This document shows, in pieces, positions 1 to 10,157 of a stretch of 64,000 nt of DNA. Position numbers and translations under genes: made by a program. Below the pieces are notes generated by a model that worked only from the letters and a program-made list of their open reading frames with translations, had not been told where the DNA came from and ran no database searches. This stretch comes from Synechococcus sp. AG-670-B23. Lineage in GTDB: Bacteria; Cyanobacteriota; Cyanobacteriia; PCC-6307; Cyanobiaceae. The stretch spans positions 19,032 to 83,031 of the forward strand of contig QCSL01000003.1 in assembly GCA_003209165.1 (NCBI GenBank), read 5' to 3'. How positions within the stretch are numbered: the first letter of the stretch is position 1; each line of letters begins with the position of its first letter.

Positions 1-1
1 G

Positions 2-415
2 GCAGTGAGTCTCCATGCGCCCAACCAGCGGCTGCGTGAGGAGCTGATCCCCACAGCCCATGCCTACCCCTATGACGCTCTGCTTGAAGATTGTCGTCAC
101 TACCTGGAAGTGACCGGTCGGCGGGTGAGTTTTGAGTACATCCTTCTTGGTCAATACAACGATCAGCCCGAGCACGCTGCAGAGCTGGCAGATCGCATTG
201 GCGGTTTCCAGAGCCACGTGAACCTGATCGCCTATAACCCGATTGAAGAGGAAGACTTCAAGCGACCGACGCCACAGCGGATCGAAGCGTTTCGTCGCGT
301 TCTGGAACGACGTGGTGTCGCCGTCAGCCTCAGGGCCAGTCGGGGGTTGGATCAAAATGCTGCCTGCGGTCAGCTCCGGCGTCAGCAGATGGCTCCGAAT
401 TCCTCGGGAACCTAA
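2..415 (+). CDS. rlmN: 23S rRNA (adenine2503-C2)-methyltransferase RlmN, C-terminal part (gene starts before the window)
   Basis: [17 protein letters not shown]...[12 protein letters not shown] motifs typical of the RlmN C-terminus; open at the window edge. Confidence 0.93.
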   Translation, partial: AVSLHAPNQRLREELIPTAHAYPYDALLEDCRHYLEVTGRRVSFEYILLGQYNDQPEHAAELADRIGGFQSHVNLIAYNPIEEEDFKRPTPQRIEAFRRVLERRGVAVSLRASRGLDQNAACGQLRRQQMAPNSSGT

Positions 416-468
416 GGGTGGGCCGATGCCCTGTTCCTCAGCAGACTGCTGAGGGACAGGGCCTGCGG

Positions 469-2223
469 ATGACAGCAATCGACTGGCTGCTGCTCGCTGC
501 CTACCTCGTTCTCACGCTGGTGCTCGGGTTGTGGTTGGCCCGCCGTAACAACGGCGAGGCGGATTATTTCGTCGCTGGCCGTCGTCTGAATGGTTGGCTG
601 GCCGGCGCCTCGATGGCGGCCACTACCTTCTCCATCGACACGCCGCTCTACGTCGCTGGCCTTGTGGGTGCCCGCGGCCTGGCGGGCAACTGGGAGTGGT
701 GGAGTTTTGGTTTAGCCCATGTGGCCATGGCAGTTGTATTCGCGCCCCTCTGGCGCCGCAGCGGTGTGCTCACTGATGCGGCTTTCACCGAGCTGCGTTA
801 CGGCGGAGCGGCGGCTGCTTGGCTTCGGGGCATCAAGGCTTTCCTGCTGGCCGTGCCGGTGAACTGCATCGGCATCGGTTACGCCTTCCTCGCCCTTCGC
901 AAGGTGGTGGAAGCCCTGGGCCTGGTGTCGGGTCAACCCGCTGCACTGGGTCTGACGGACACGGTCTGGCTGTTGATAGTCGTGGCCTTGCTCGTGATGA
1001 GTTACACCGTGGCCGGTGGTCTTTGGGCCGTCGTTGTCACCGATCTGGTACAGCTCGTGCTGGCGTTGGCGGGTGCCCTGGCCGTGGCCGTGGCTGCCCT
1101 ACATGCCGCCGGTGGAATGACAGCGCTTTTGGAGCAATTACAGGCGCTCCAGCGACCGGAAATGCTTTCACTGATGCCTTGGACCTGGGATGACTCGGGT
1201 TTTCGTTGGTTGCAGGGCAGTGGCATCAGCATCCCGATGTTCACGGCCTACATAGCTGTGCAGTGGTGGAGTTTCCGCCGCAGCGATGGGGGTGGCGAGT
1301 TCATCCAGCGGATGCTGGCCACCCGCGATGAGCAGCAGGCGCGGCTGGCGGGTTGGGTGTTTCTGGTGGTGAATTACCTCGTGCGCAGCTGGCTTTGGAT
1401 CGTGGTCGCTTTGGCGGCTGTGGTGCTGTTGCCGGCCGGCGCTGATATGGAGCTGGGGTATCCCGCCCTCGCCGTGCAACTACTGCCCCCTGTGGCGCTC
1501 GGCCTGGTGGTGATCTCCCTGGTAGCGGCGTTCATGAGCACCGTGAGCACTTCGGTGAACTGGGGCGCCAGCTACCTCACCCATGACCTCTATCAGCGGT
1601 TTGTTCATCCTTCCGCCGGTCCGCGGAAGCTGTTGTTGATGGGACAACTCACCACTGTTCTTCTGCTTGTTCTAGGGGTGATCACCGCCCTGATCAGCGA
1701 CAGCATCGGCGCGGTGTTTCGTCTGGTGATTGCCATCGGGTCCGGCCCCGGTGTGGTTTTGGTGCTGCGCTGGTTCTGGTGGCGGGTCAACGCCGCGGCT
1801 GAACTTTCGGCGATGCTATGCGGTTTTTTTGTGGGCGTGTTCACATCGGTGGTGCCCCTGGTTCGGATTGAGGATTACGGGGTTCGCATCGCGGTGATTA
1901 CCGGCCTTTCCGCTGTGGTCTGGTTAACGGTGATGCTGACTACACCTCCGGAATCGGATGCTGTCTTGGAGCGGTTTGTGCGGACGGTTCGCCCTCCGGG
2001 TCCAGGTTGGTCACGCCTTCGCCAGCGCTTCGGTGTTATTCCCATGGAGTCTTTGTCCGCGATGCTGCGGCGCTACGTGCTGGCCTGTGGTGTGCTTTTC
2101 GGCGGCCTGCTCGGAACGGGAGGCTTCCTGTTGCATCAACAGTGGAGTGGCTGGATCGGTCTATTCGTGATGATCCTCTCGATCTGGCAGCTGCGGCGGC
2201 GTGTCGATGCCGTTCCGTCCTGA
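469..2223 (+). CDS. Sodium:solute symporter family transporter
   Basis: Multi-TM ORF with SSS-family pattern (DYFVAGRRLNGWLAGASMAATTFS); internal ATG at 469 is the likely start. Confidence 0.88.
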   Translation: MTAIDWLLLAAYLVLTLVLGLWLARRNNGEADYFVAGRRLNGWLAGASMAATTFSIDTPLYVAGLVGARGLAGNWEWWSFGLAHVAMAVVFAPLWRRSGVLTDAAFTELRYGGAAAAWLRGIKAFLLAVPVNCIGIGYAFLALRKVVEALGLVSGQPAALGLTDTVWLLIVVALLVMSYTVAGGLWAVVVTDLVQLVLALAGALAVAVAALHAAGGMTALLEQLQALQRPEMLSLMPWTWDDSGFRWLQGSGISIPMFTAYIAVQWWSFRRSDGGGEFIQRMLATRDEQQARLAGWVFLVVNYLVRSWLWIVVALAAVVLLPAGADMELGYPALAVQLLPPVALGLVVISLVAAFMSTVSTSVNWGASYLTHDLYQRFVHPSAGPRKLLLMGQLTTVLLLVLGVITALISDSIGAVFRLVIAIGSGPGVVLVLRWFWWRVNAAAELSAMLCGFFVGVFTSVVPLVRIEDYGVRIAVITGLSAVVWLTVMLTTPPESDAVLERFVRTVRPPGPGWSRLRQRFGVIPMESLSAMLRRYVLACGVLFGGLLGTGGFLLHQQWSGWIGLFVMILSIWQLRRRVDAVPS

Positions 2224-2254
2224 GCAGAATGGCGCACTAATTTGGAGTCTTCCG

Positions 2255-2380
2255 GTGTCGTTTTTTCGTTCCATCCTTCTGCCGGCACTGATTGTTCTTC
2301 TGTTCACCCTGGCGTTGGTGGCCGTGAGTGCCCGCACTTGGCTTCCCGGTGACATGCTGGCTCCAGCTCCCATGGGTTGA
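2255..2380 (+). CDS. Small single-TM protein (41 aa)
   Basis: GTG-started ORF VSFFRSILLPALIVLLFTLALVAVSARTWLPGDMLAPAPMG between two same-strand genes; hydrophobic helix. Confidence 0.5.
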   Translation: MSFFRSILLPALIVLLFTLALVAVSARTWLPGDMLAPAPMG

Positions 2381-2410
2381 GCCCTGGAATGGCTCCCGTA
2401 GCATTCCCCC

Positions 2411-3223
2411 ATGACTGACGATCGCAGCCAACAGAAGGACCGGGGGCTTTTCAACCTTTCCGTGGATCCTGATCTGCTGGCGCGTGAGCTGGCGGCTGAA
2501 GAAGATGTGGATCCGCTTGATGCGATCCAACTCGGCGACGCTGAGCAGGATTCCTCCCTCGAGATCGCTCGTGCTTGTGACCAGGGTCTGGTCTGGTTGA
2601 GTGGCAATCATGGAGAACGGCTGCAGGGTCTGCAGGTGTTCTGTGAACACCGCGATCCCCGGGCGATTGCCCTTTTGCTACCACTCCTGCAGAACTCTTG
2701 TCCGGTGGAGCGGATGAGTGCGGTCTATGCCTTGGGCCGCAACCCATCGCCGCCGGCCGTCGAACCGCTGTTGCAGCTTCTGCAGCTGGATGCCAATGCC
2801 TATGTCCGCAAGGCTGCGGCTTGGAGCCTGGGCAACTTCCCCGATGCTCCAGTGCTCAATCCGTTGATCCGGGCTTTGCAGACTGATGTCGCTGCTGTTC
2901 GCCTGTGGTGTCCAGGTTCGCTGGCTGAGGCCGGTAGCCGTTCACCGGCCAAGGCCGATCCCGCCGCAGGGCAATTGTTGGTGAGTTTGCGCATCGACAG
3001 CGAAGCGGTGGTGCGTAGCAACTGCATCTGGGCGTTAGGCCGTTTGATGGATCAGCTGGTGCAGCCGAGGCAAGCCGAGATCGTTGAGGCGCTGGTGAGT
3101 GCCTTGCTTAATGACGGAGAGATTTCCGTGCGTGATGAGGCCAGAACCGCTCTCGAACAACAGGAGGATCCGCTGGTGCTCGAACGGCTGCAGACGTTGA
3201 TCAACGACGGATTCATCCTGTAA
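2411..3223 (+). CDS. HEAT-repeat protein
   Basis: Repeated VRKAAAWSLGNF / VRSNCIWALGRL / VRDEARTALEQ units. Confidence 0.85.
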   Translation: MTDDRSQQKDRGLFNLSVDPDLLARELAAEEDVDPLDAIQLGDAEQDSSLEIARACDQGLVWLSGNHGERLQGLQVFCEHRDPRAIALLLPLLQNSCPVERMSAVYALGRNPSPPAVEPLLQLLQLDANAYVRKAAAWSLGNFPDAPVLNPLIRALQTDVAAVRLWCPGSLAEAGSRSPAKADPAAGQLLVSLRIDSEAVVRSNCIWALGRLMDQLVQPRQAEIVEALVSALLNDGEISVRDEARTALEQQEDPLVLERLQTLINDGFIL

Positions 3224-3296
3224 CAGGGCTGTGTAACGAGGAAGGCAACATTCAGGGGTGACCCCCACTAGATTGCTGCGAAATTCACGTTTTTCG

Positions 3297-3500
3297 ATGC
3301 ACCAAAAGACCATTCGTTTCACCATCCGGCCGGATGGCCGTGTGGAAGAACGGGTCGAGGGTGTCGTTGGTCAAGCGTGTCAGCAGCTCACTGAAGAAGT
3401 CGAAGCTGCTCTTGGAATGGTTGAACGTCAGGAGTCCACTTCCGAAGCGTTTCTGCACCCTGAGGTCCAATCCCAGTCTCTTCCCGCTCATTTGAACTGA
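3297..3500 (+). CDS. DUF2997-type small protein
   Basis: MHQKTIRFTIRPDGRVEERVEGVVGQACQQLTEEVEAALG; directly upstream of Ycf35. Confidence 0.75.
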   Translation: MHQKTIRFTIRPDGRVEERVEGVVGQACQQLTEEVEAALGMVERQESTSEAFLHPEVQSQSLPAHLN

Positions 3501-3892
3501 TGTCGCATTTCAGCACCGTCAAAACCGAACTGCGTCAGCTGGAACCTTTGGTGAAAGCCCTGGAAGATTTGGGTTATTCCCCTGATCAGGGTGAGCGCCC
3601 CGTCCGCGGCTACCGCGGCCAGACCGTCACGGCTGACCTGGCCATTGCGGTGCATGAAGGAGGTGACATCGGCTTCCGCTGGAACAGCGCATCGGAGTCC
3701 TACGAGCTGGTTACCGACCTCGACCTTTGGAAGCAGCAGATTCCTGTGGAACGCTTTCTCTCCAAACTCACCCAGAGATATGCCTTGAACACAGTCTTGG
3801 TAGCCACCGCCAAAGAGGGTTTTCAGGTCGCCGAACAGATCACTACAGAGGATGGTTCGATTGAACTCCTTGTGACCCGCTGGGACGCTTGA
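3500..3892 (+). CDS. ycf35: Ycf35 / DUF1257 family protein
   Basis: MSHFSTVKTELRQLEPLVKALEDLGY...VRGYRGQ signature; 1-nt overlap with the preceding gene. Confidence 0.85.
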   Translation: MSHFSTVKTELRQLEPLVKALEDLGYSPDQGERPVRGYRGQTVTADLAIAVHEGGDIGFRWNSASESYELVTDLDLWKQQIPVERFLSKLTQRYALNTVLVATAKEGFQVAEQITTEDGSIELLVTRWDA

Positions 3893-3982
3893 AACCTGGC
3901 TGATCCTTCTTCTCACGCCTTTTCCGCCCCCGCCCGCCCGCAGGGGCAGCCCACAGGACTGGAACCCCTGCTCGGAGGAGAC

Positions 3983-4246
3983 TTGCGAGATCAGGCTGTC
4001 TGGGTTGATGAGGCCGTCTGTATCGGCTGCCGCTATTGCGCCCACGTCGCTGCCAACACATTCGTTGTGGAGCCGCATCTGGGACGCTCCAGAGCGATCA
4101 GACAGGACGGCAATTCCACTGAATGCATCCAGGAGGCTATCGACACCTGTCCTGTCGACTGCATTCATTGGGTTCCCTTCGAGTCGTTGCAAACGCTGCG
4201 GCAAAACCTGATTCGCCTGAATCTGCAACCCCGTCCTCAGGGTTGA
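3983..4246 (+). CDS. Ferredoxin-like 4Fe-4S protein (true start uncertain: TTG at 3983, or further upstream in the same frame)
   Basis: CIGCRYCAHVAANTF...CPVDCI Fe-S motifs; TTG preceded by a GGAGGA Shine-Dalgarno; frame stays open upstream to 3893. Confidence 0.85.
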   Translation: MRDQAVWVDEAVCIGCRYCAHVAANTFVVEPHLGRSRAIRQDGNSTECIQEAIDTCPVDCIHWVPFESLQTLRQNLIRLNLQPRPQG

Positions 4247-5445
4247 TGGCGCTGCCCACCCGCCGATTTGGCCGAACGGAGCTTGATATTCCCCTGTTGT
4301 CTCTGGGAGGGATGCGGTTTCAACAGAGCTGGAGCGACCTTCCTGCCGATGAGATCACGTCTGCTTCGCAGACCCAACTCGAAGCGACCTTGAAGCACGC
4401 GGTTGATCTGGGCTTTCATCACGTTGAAACGGCACGCCACTACGGCAGTTCCGAGCGTCAGCTGGGTTGGGCCCTGCCGCGCACACCCGACCCCTCGCGT
4501 CTGCTGCAGAGCAAGGTGCCTCCCCGGCCCGACCCCGACGCCTTCGAAGCGGAACTGGAGCTCAGTTTTGAGCGGCTGGGTTGTGATCGCTTGGATCTGT
4601 TGGCCATCCACGGCATCAACCTGCCGGAGCATCTCGAGCAGACCCTTCAGCCCGGGGGCTGCATGGAGGTGGTGCGCCACTGGCAGGCGGATGGCCGCAT
4701 TGGTCACGTGGGCTTCTCTACCCATGGCCCCACAGCGTTGATCGCGGAGGCCTGCGACTCCGGTGCCTTCGACTACGTCAACCTGCACTGGTATTACATT
4801 CGCCAGGACAACAGCCCCGCGTTGGATGCGGCCCGTCATCAGGACATGGGGGTATTCATCATCAGTCCCACCGATAAAGGTGGCCATCTGCACACGCCGT
4901 CCCAACGGTTGTTGGAGCTGTGTGCACCCCTGCATCCCATTGTCTTCAACGACCTGTTCTGCCTTCAGGATCCGCGGGTGCATACCCTCAGCGTGGGAGC
5001 GGCCGGGCCGGAGGATCTTGAGCTTCACCTGGAGGCGTTGCACTTGCTGCCTTATGCAGCGTCCTTGATTCCTCCCGTGGATCAGCGGCTTCAGCAGGCG
5101 GCCGATGAAGCGCTGGGTCGTGACTGGATGGCCACCTGGTCCGTCGGGCTGCCGCCTTGGCATGCAACCCCTGGGGAGATAAACCTGCCGGTGTTGCTTT
5201 GGCTACACAACCTGCTGGAAGCCTGGGATCTCGAAAGTTATGCCAAGGCCCGATATCGGTTGTTGGGTTCCGGCGGGCACTGGTTCGCCGGTGCTAACGC
5301 CGATGGCTTTGATGGGGAGATCAGTGTCGAAGAGCTGCAGAAAGTGCTGCAGGAGAGCCCATGGCGTCAGCGCATCCCCGAGATTCTGCGCAGCCTCAAG
5401 CACAGGCTCAAGGGTGAATCCCAGATGCGCTTGTCGAGCGTCTGA
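4246..5445 (+). CDS. Aldo/keto reductase family protein
   Basis: MALPTRRFGRTELDIPLLSLGGMRFQ...HHVETARHYGSSERQLG; TGATG overlap with the ferredoxin gene. Confidence 0.85.
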   Translation: MALPTRRFGRTELDIPLLSLGGMRFQQSWSDLPADEITSASQTQLEATLKHAVDLGFHHVETARHYGSSERQLGWALPRTPDPSRLLQSKVPPRPDPDAFEAELELSFERLGCDRLDLLAIHGINLPEHLEQTLQPGGCMEVVRHWQADGRIGHVGFSTHGPTALIAEACDSGAFDYVNLHWYYIRQDNSPALDAARHQDMGVFIISPTDKGGHLHTPSQRLLELCAPLHPIVFNDLFCLQDPRVHTLSVGAAGPEDLELHLEALHLLPYAASLIPPVDQRLQQAADEALGRDWMATWSVGLPPWHATPGEINLPVLLWLHNLLEAWDLESYAKARYRLLGSGGHWFAGANADGFDGEISVEELQKVLQESPWRQRIPEILRSLKHRLKGESQMRLSSV

Positions 5446-5454
5446 GCGTTCGTT

Positions 5455-6186
5455 TTAGCCCCCGAGGGGATCACGGCTGGGCATTCCCACGGCCCTTGGG
5501 TAGTTGAGGGGGCAGGCGCCGTTCGGCTGCACCCGCAGCAGATGGCGTGTGCCGCGATCGTCGGGCAGCTGCTGATGTTGCACCTCCGCAAGACAGGCCT
5601 GCAACAGGTGCAGGGCCCTGTTGAAAGGCAAGGCATCGGTTTCACTCCACTGACCTCGATACAGCAGGGCTTGGCCGTCCGTCTTCAGCAACGGCACGAG
5701 GTATTCGGCTACCACAGGAGCTGCCGCCACGGCCCGGGCTACTGCGCGATCGAAGCTGCCGCGGAAGTTGCCATCTCGGCCTGTGTTTTCGATCCGCTCG
5801 GTGCGGACCCGCACCCTATCGGCCAAACCCAGCTTGCTGGCCATGGCATCCACGGCGGCTGTCTTGCGCCCGACGGAATCAAGCAGGGTCACCCGTGCCT
5901 GGGGCAGGGCAATGGCGATAGCGAGGCCGGGGAAACCTCCCCCTGTTCCCACATCAATCCACTGAAGCGGCTCTTTTGCTGACTGGAGCTCCCCCGTTAG
6001 CGGCCAGAGGCTGTCGAAGACCTGACCCACCCAGAAATCATCACCGTCCACCAGGCGCGTGAGATTGACCCGTTTATTCCAGCCATGTAGCAGGCCCTGA
6101 AGCTCAACCAGCTGGTCGCGCTGCGTTTGCGATGGCTGCCATCCAAGAGCATCCCAGAACGCCGGTTCAGGCGCGGTGGCGGCCAT
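5455..6186 (-). CDS. rsmG: 16S rRNA (guanine527-N7)-methyltransferase RsmG
   Basis: [10 protein letters not shown]...[20 protein letters not shown] motifs. Confidence 0.93.
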   Translation of the reverse strand: MAATAPEPAFWDALGWQPSQTQRDQLVELQGLLHGWNKRVNLTRLVDGDDFWVGQVFDSLWPLTGELQSAKEPLQWIDVGTGGGFPGLAIAIALPQARVTLLDSVGRKTAAVDAMASKLGLADRVRVRTERIENTGRDGNFRGSFDRAVARAVAAAPVVAEYLVPLLKTDGQALLYRGQWSETDALPFNRALHLLQACLAEVQHQQLPDDRGTRHLLRVQPNGACPLNYPRAVGMPSRDPLGG

Positions 6187-6208
6187 GGCTGTACCAACAA
6201 CTCTTCTT

Positions 6209-6751
6209 AGGATGAAGGACCGGCCTTCCTCTGTGTCCGAAGCCCACCCCAGCCATCACGAACGGCTTGGCGTGCGCCCTGGAGTCGACGCTGAAACCTT
6301 GCGCCAGGCCTTTCGACGCCAGTCCAAGGCCCTGCATCCCGATACAACGCAACTGCCGCACGAGGAGGCCAGCATTGCCTTTCAGCAGCTCAAGGAGTCC
6401 TACGACTTTCTTCTGCGCCAGAGCCAATCACCCCTCAATCTGGGGGCACAGACGCCGGCATCGCCACTGCCCCTGCAGAGCCCTCCCCGCCCCGATGCCT
6501 GGCAGGGCATCGGTCAACGAAGGCCTCTGTCCGGAGGCGAATGGTTCTCCCTGGTGCTTTTGAGCGTTGCGCTTTTGCTCAGTCTGGTGCTGGGGCTGGG
6601 GGTGGCTCTTGCCCAGGGGCGTGATTGGCAGGTGTCGCCGAGTTGGCTGGCGGATGAGCAGACTCAGGACACATCTGTTCGTTCGCAAACTGATGGCCGC
6701 CCTGCCCCCGGAGAGCACCCCGCTGAATCAGCACTCTCTCCCGGCTCTTGA
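6209..6751 (+). CDS. DnaJ-domain membrane protein
   Basis: [32 protein letters not shown]-domain followed by one TM helix. Confidence 0.8.
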   Translation, partial: RMKDRPSSVSEAHPSHHERLGVRPGVDAETLRQAFRRQSKALHPDTTQLPHEEASIAFQQLKESYDFLLRQSQSPLNLGAQTPASPLPLQSPPRPDAWQGIGQRRPLSGGEWFSLVLLSVALLLSLVLGLGVALAQGRDWQVSPSWLADEQTQDTSVRSQTDGRPAPGEHPAESALSPGS

Positions 6752-6971
6752 GGCCTGGCTTCAGCAGCTGGGTGCCATCCGCATGGATGACAACCGCTGC
6801 CAGTGGATGCTCGATCGTTCCGATTGGAAAGCTCTGTTGCTGTTGGAACGGGAGGACCTAAAAGTGATCTGGCACCCTGGTTCCCTGGAAGAGATGGTCC
6901 AGTGTTCTTTGCCCTATGGCCTGTCCAGAGCTGACGTTGAGGCGGCGATTCAGGCGGGTCCCTGGAGCTAA
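6693..6971 (+). CDS. DUF3143-like cyanobacterial protein
   Basis: [28 protein letters not shown]...WHPGSLEEMVQCSLPYGLSRADVEAAI. Confidence 0.7.
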   Translation: MAALPPESTPLNQHSLPALEAWLQQLGAIRMDDNRCQWMLDRSDWKALLLLEREDLKVIWHPGSLEEMVQCSLPYGLSRADVEAAIQAGPWS

Positions 6972-6974
6972 AGC

Positions 6975-8273
6975 TCAGAGCTGATCGAGGGCCATTTCCA
7001 GCACCGCGTAGCACCGTTCCAGCTGGGCATCGCTGATACAGAGCGGTGGCAAGAGGTAGACCACCTGTCCGAGGGGCCGCAGGAAGACGCCGTTTTCCAT
7101 CGCCAGTCGTTTCAATTTCGGCCCCGCCGGGCTGAGGTAGCCGGAGGTTCCTTCCACGACGAGGTCGAAGCCGGCAACCGTCCCCGTCATCCGTGGGTGT
7201 TGCACCCGTGGATGGCGTGCCAACCGTTTCAGATGCGGACGATGCCGTTGTTCGAACTGTTGAAACGCAGCGGGGTTGCTCTCCAACAGGTTGAGGCTGG
7301 CGTTGGCCGCAGCACAGCCCAGAGGATTGGCCGTGAAGCTGTGGCCGTGCCAGAGGGTTAGGCAGGGGTCGTCACCGACGAAAGCCTCGAACACCGCTTC
7401 ACTGGCCATGGTCACGCCCATAGGCAGACATCCACCCGTCAATCCTTTGGAGAGAGCCATCAGATCCGGCCGGATGCCCGCTCGCCGGCTGGCGAACCAG
7501 TCGCCGCATCGTCCGAAGCCGGTCAGCACTTCATCGGCGATCAGCAGTGCTCCGGCCTGGCGGGTTCGTGCCTCAACCTGTCGCAGAAACTCTGGCCGCA
7601 CCATGGCCATCCCTCCGGCCCCCTGCAGTAGCGGCTCGAGAATCACCGCTGCTGTAGGCGTCTCCAGCACGCGCTCGAGCACCTCCAGTGCTGCCGATTC
7701 CTTGGTGTCCACGGCATCGTCATCCCACCATGTGGCCGGCCAGGGAACCCGGGCGACGGGAAAGAGCTTGTCTTCAAAGGGCGCGCTAAATAAGTTTCGT
7801 TCGCCAACGGCCATCGCTCCGAAGGTGTCGCCGTGGTAGGCCCCGTCGAAGGCGACGATCTGATATCGCGGTTGCCCACGGTTGGCCCACCACTGGCAGG
7901 CGATCTTGAGCGCCACTTCCACCGCGGTGGAGCCATTGTCTGAAAAGAACAGCCGTTGCAGACCACAGAGTCCACTCAGTCGCACGGCCAGCTGCTCTGC
8001 TGGCTCATGGGTGAAGTCGGCAAAAATCACCTGCTCTAGGCGGGCGGCCTGATCGGCGATGGCCTTGGCCAACTCCGGATGGGCATGGCCATGCAGGGTG
8101 ACCCACCAGCTGCTGATGGCATCGATCAGCGGCTCTCCTTGCTCACGGATCAGCAGGGCACCGTCTCCGGAAACCACCCGTTGGGAGTTGGCTGCGCTGG
8201 CGATCTGGGTGAAGGGGGGCCACAAATTCGGATGGCGGATCGACCCCATGGCAGCAGCGGCAGCTTTTGCCAT
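6975..8273 (-). CDS. bioA: Adenosylmethionine-8-amino-7-oxononanoate aminotransferase
   Basis: Class III aminotransferase; LWPPFTQI...GFGRCGDWFASRRAGIRPDLMALSKGLTGG; adjacent to other bio genes. Confidence 0.92.
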   Translation of the reverse strand: MAKAAAAAMGSIRHPNLWPPFTQIASAANSQRVVSGDGALLIREQGEPLIDAISSWWVTLHGHAHPELAKAIADQAARLEQVIFADFTHEPAEQLAVRLSGLCGLQRLFFSDNGSTAVEVALKIACQWWANRGQPRYQIVAFDGAYHGDTFGAMAVGERNLFSAPFEDKLFPVARVPWPATWWDDDAVDTKESAALEVLERVLETPTAAVILEPLLQGAGGMAMVRPEFLRQVEARTRQAGALLIADEVLTGFGRCGDWFASRRAGIRPDLMALSKGLTGGCLPMGVTMASEAVFEAFVGDDPCLTLWHGHSFTANPLGCAAANASLNLLESNPAAFQQFEQRHRPHLKRLARHPRVQHPRMTGTVAGFDLVVEGTSGYLSPAGPKLKRLAMENGVFLRPLGQVVYLLPPLCISDAQLERCYAVLEMALDQL

Positions 8274-8295
8274 ATTGAATCTCTAGCTGTTACTA

Positions 8296-8580
8296 ATGCC
8301 TTGGATGGCTGCCACACGCACCCGTCGTCAGTCCAACCGTTTTGTTCCCCCGAGTCGGCCTGAGCCGTCGGACATGTGTCTCCTCACGTCTCGTCGCCTT
8401 GTTGTTCCGGAGGGCGACTGGCAATCGATTCGTAGTGATCTCGAGCTGCGGGGTTGGTCGTCGTCCCAGCTGGAGGTGATTCAGGCTGAGCTCAGGCAGG
8501 GATGGCCGCTGCGGGTTGCGGTGCGTCATGCCACTATGCGACTAGGAACCTGCCCCACCGGTTCAAAAGCTTTGGGTTGA
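8296..8580 (+). CDS. Hypothetical protein
   Basis: ORF between divergently arranged genes; no family recognised. Confidence 0.45.
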   Translation: MPWMAATRTRRQSNRFVPPSRPEPSDMCLLTSRRLVVPEGDWQSIRSDLELRGWSSSQLEVIQAELRQGWPLRVAVRHATMRLGTCPTGSKALG

Positions 8581-8584
8581 GACT

Positions 8585-8740
8585 TCAGCGGCAGACGTCA
8601 CTGTTCTTTTCTGCCTCTGTGGCGATGGCGCCGCAGTGCACCCAGCGCACTAGCTGCATTTCGATGTCGGTGAACAGCACCAGAATCCCTAAACAAAGCG
8701 CTGAAACAGCGAGGGTCGCCAAGCTTTGACGTGAATTCAC
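8585..8740 (-). CDS. Small membrane protein
   Basis: VNSRQSLATLAVSALCLGILVLFTDIEMQLVRWVHCGAIATEAEKNSDVCR; GTG start overlaps the bioD stop. Confidence 0.5.
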   Translation of the reverse strand: MNSRQSLATLAVSALCLGILVLFTDIEMQLVRWVHCGAIATEAEKNSDVCR

Positions 8741-9396
8741 GGCGTCGATGGTTTCAACACTTTTCGGAATGTAGTGGTGAGATTCTGCTCGTGCCAAAGC
8801 TGCTCCAGACCCTTCGCTGAGAGCGGAGCTTGGGGGGGGAGCTGCGCCAGAACGGGGATTCCACCGAACTGTTCGAGGGTCCTGGGGTTGTCAGCATGGA
8901 GTGGACCGTTGAGGACCACTCCCAACACCATGAGATTGCGGCGTTTCAACGCTTCCAGGCTGAGCAGGGTGTGATTGAGGGTGCCCAGCCCACTGCGGGC
9001 GACCAGAACGATCGGCAACTGCCACTCCACAAGTTGATCGATCTGAAGCCAGCTGCGGGTGAGGGGCACCATCAATCCTCCAGCTGTCTCCACCACCAGA
9101 GACCCGTGATGCCTGGGAATCGTCAGTTGGGCAGGGTCGAGCGCTTTGTTGTCCAGTTCGGCCGCCCAGTGGGGGGAGACCGGCTCTCGGAAGGCATAGG
9201 CCTCGGGCAGCATCCGTTCCGGTGGGAGGTTCAATAGCTGGCTCACCCGTTCGCGGTCACCGCCGCCGTCCAGTCCGCTCTGCACCGGTTTCCAGTAGCT
9301 GGCCCGAAGTCCCTGCACGAGCCATGCACTCACCACGGTTTTGCCGACGTCCGTGTCGGTACCGCACACCACCAGGCGACTGACGCTGCCGTTCAT
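8737..9396 (-). CDS. bioD: Dethiobiotin synthetase
   Basis: MNGSVSRLVVCGTDTDVGKTVVSAWLVQGL (P-loop); bio cluster context. Confidence 0.93.
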   Translation of the reverse strand: MNGSVSRLVVCGTDTDVGKTVVSAWLVQGLRASYWKPVQSGLDGGGDRERVSQLLNLPPERMLPEAYAFREPVSPHWAAELDNKALDPAQLTIPRHHGSLVVETAGGLMVPLTRSWLQIDQLVEWQLPIVLVARSGLGTLNHTLLSLEALKRRNLMVLGVVLNGPLHADNPRTLEQFGGIPVLAQLPPQAPLSAKGLEQLWHEQNLTTTFRKVLKPSTP

Positions 9397-10157
9397 CGCT
9401 TCACCATCAGGACCCACATCCTCCAGGTCAGGGCGAACCCGGTTGATGAGTCGGCTTGGGGCCAAGCCCGGAAGACGGCCTTCCACTGGCCTGGGGAAAG
9501 CCGGCCCCCGTTGGTTACGGAGGCACCAATGCTGCTCAAGGGTCGCAGCAGCCGCAGCGGATTGGCGGCGTGTTGGGTGAAGCTCAGGCATTCGTCTCGT
9601 TCCACCACGCCATCCGGTAGGGCTTCCATCAGTTGCTCTCGCACCGGCATGGTCAAGGCCGTGCAGGCCTGATTTGCTGCGCGGGCGGCTTGCTGCCATT
9701 GCGGAAAACTGCCATCCACCGGCACCGCTACGGCCAGCCAGCCCCCCTCTGGCAATGCATCCACCCAACTCCGGAGCTGCTGCGCTGGATCCGGCAACCA
9801 ATGCAAAACAAAGCTGGAGGCCATCAGCTGCGGGGGCTCAGGCCAGTCCGGCAGCCCGCGGCTCAGGTCATGCTGCAGGGTGGTAGTTCCGCGGGGATGG
9901 ATGTTCAACATGGCGGAACTTCCGTCAAGGCGGATCACCTGCTGCCCGGGGTGAGCGGCTTCCAGTGCTGCCGCCAAATGACCTGTGCCGCAGCCAAGGT
10001 CAGCCCAAAGACCTCGCGGAATGGAGCAGCGTCGGCTCAGTTGGGCCAGGCGCCAGGCCATCGCCTGTTGCAGCGTCGCATGGCCTGCGTAGGTCGGTGC
10101 TGCGCGACTGAACCGCTCTAGCACCTGGTCTGGGCGAATCACAGGCTCCCCAGCCAT
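9393..10157 (-). CDS. bioC: Malonyl-ACP O-methyltransferase (BioC)
   Basis: RPDQVLERFSRAAPTYAGHATLQQAMAWRLA; ADLGCGTGHLA SAM motif; bio cluster. Confidence 0.88.
   Translation of the reverse strand: MAGEPVIRPDQVLERFSRAAPTYAGHATLQQAMAWRLAQLSRRCSIPRGLWADLGCGTGHLAAALEAAHPGQQVIRLDGSSAMLNIHPRGTTTLQHDLSRGLPDWPEPPQLMASSFVLHWLPDPAQQLRSWVDALPEGGWLAVAVPVDGSFPQWQQAARAANQACTALTMPVREQLMEALPDGVVERDECLSFTQHAANPLRLLRPLSSIGASVTNGGRLSPGQWKAVFRAWPQADSSTGFALTWRMWVLMVKR

Noticed and set aside
3488-4228. 246-aa minus-strand ORF antisense to ycf35 and the ferredoxin gene
   Set aside because: Shadow ORF spanning two real genes on the opposite strand.
4237-5163. 308-aa minus-strand ORF antisense to the aldo/keto reductase
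   Set aside because: Shadow ORF of a well-supported coding gene.
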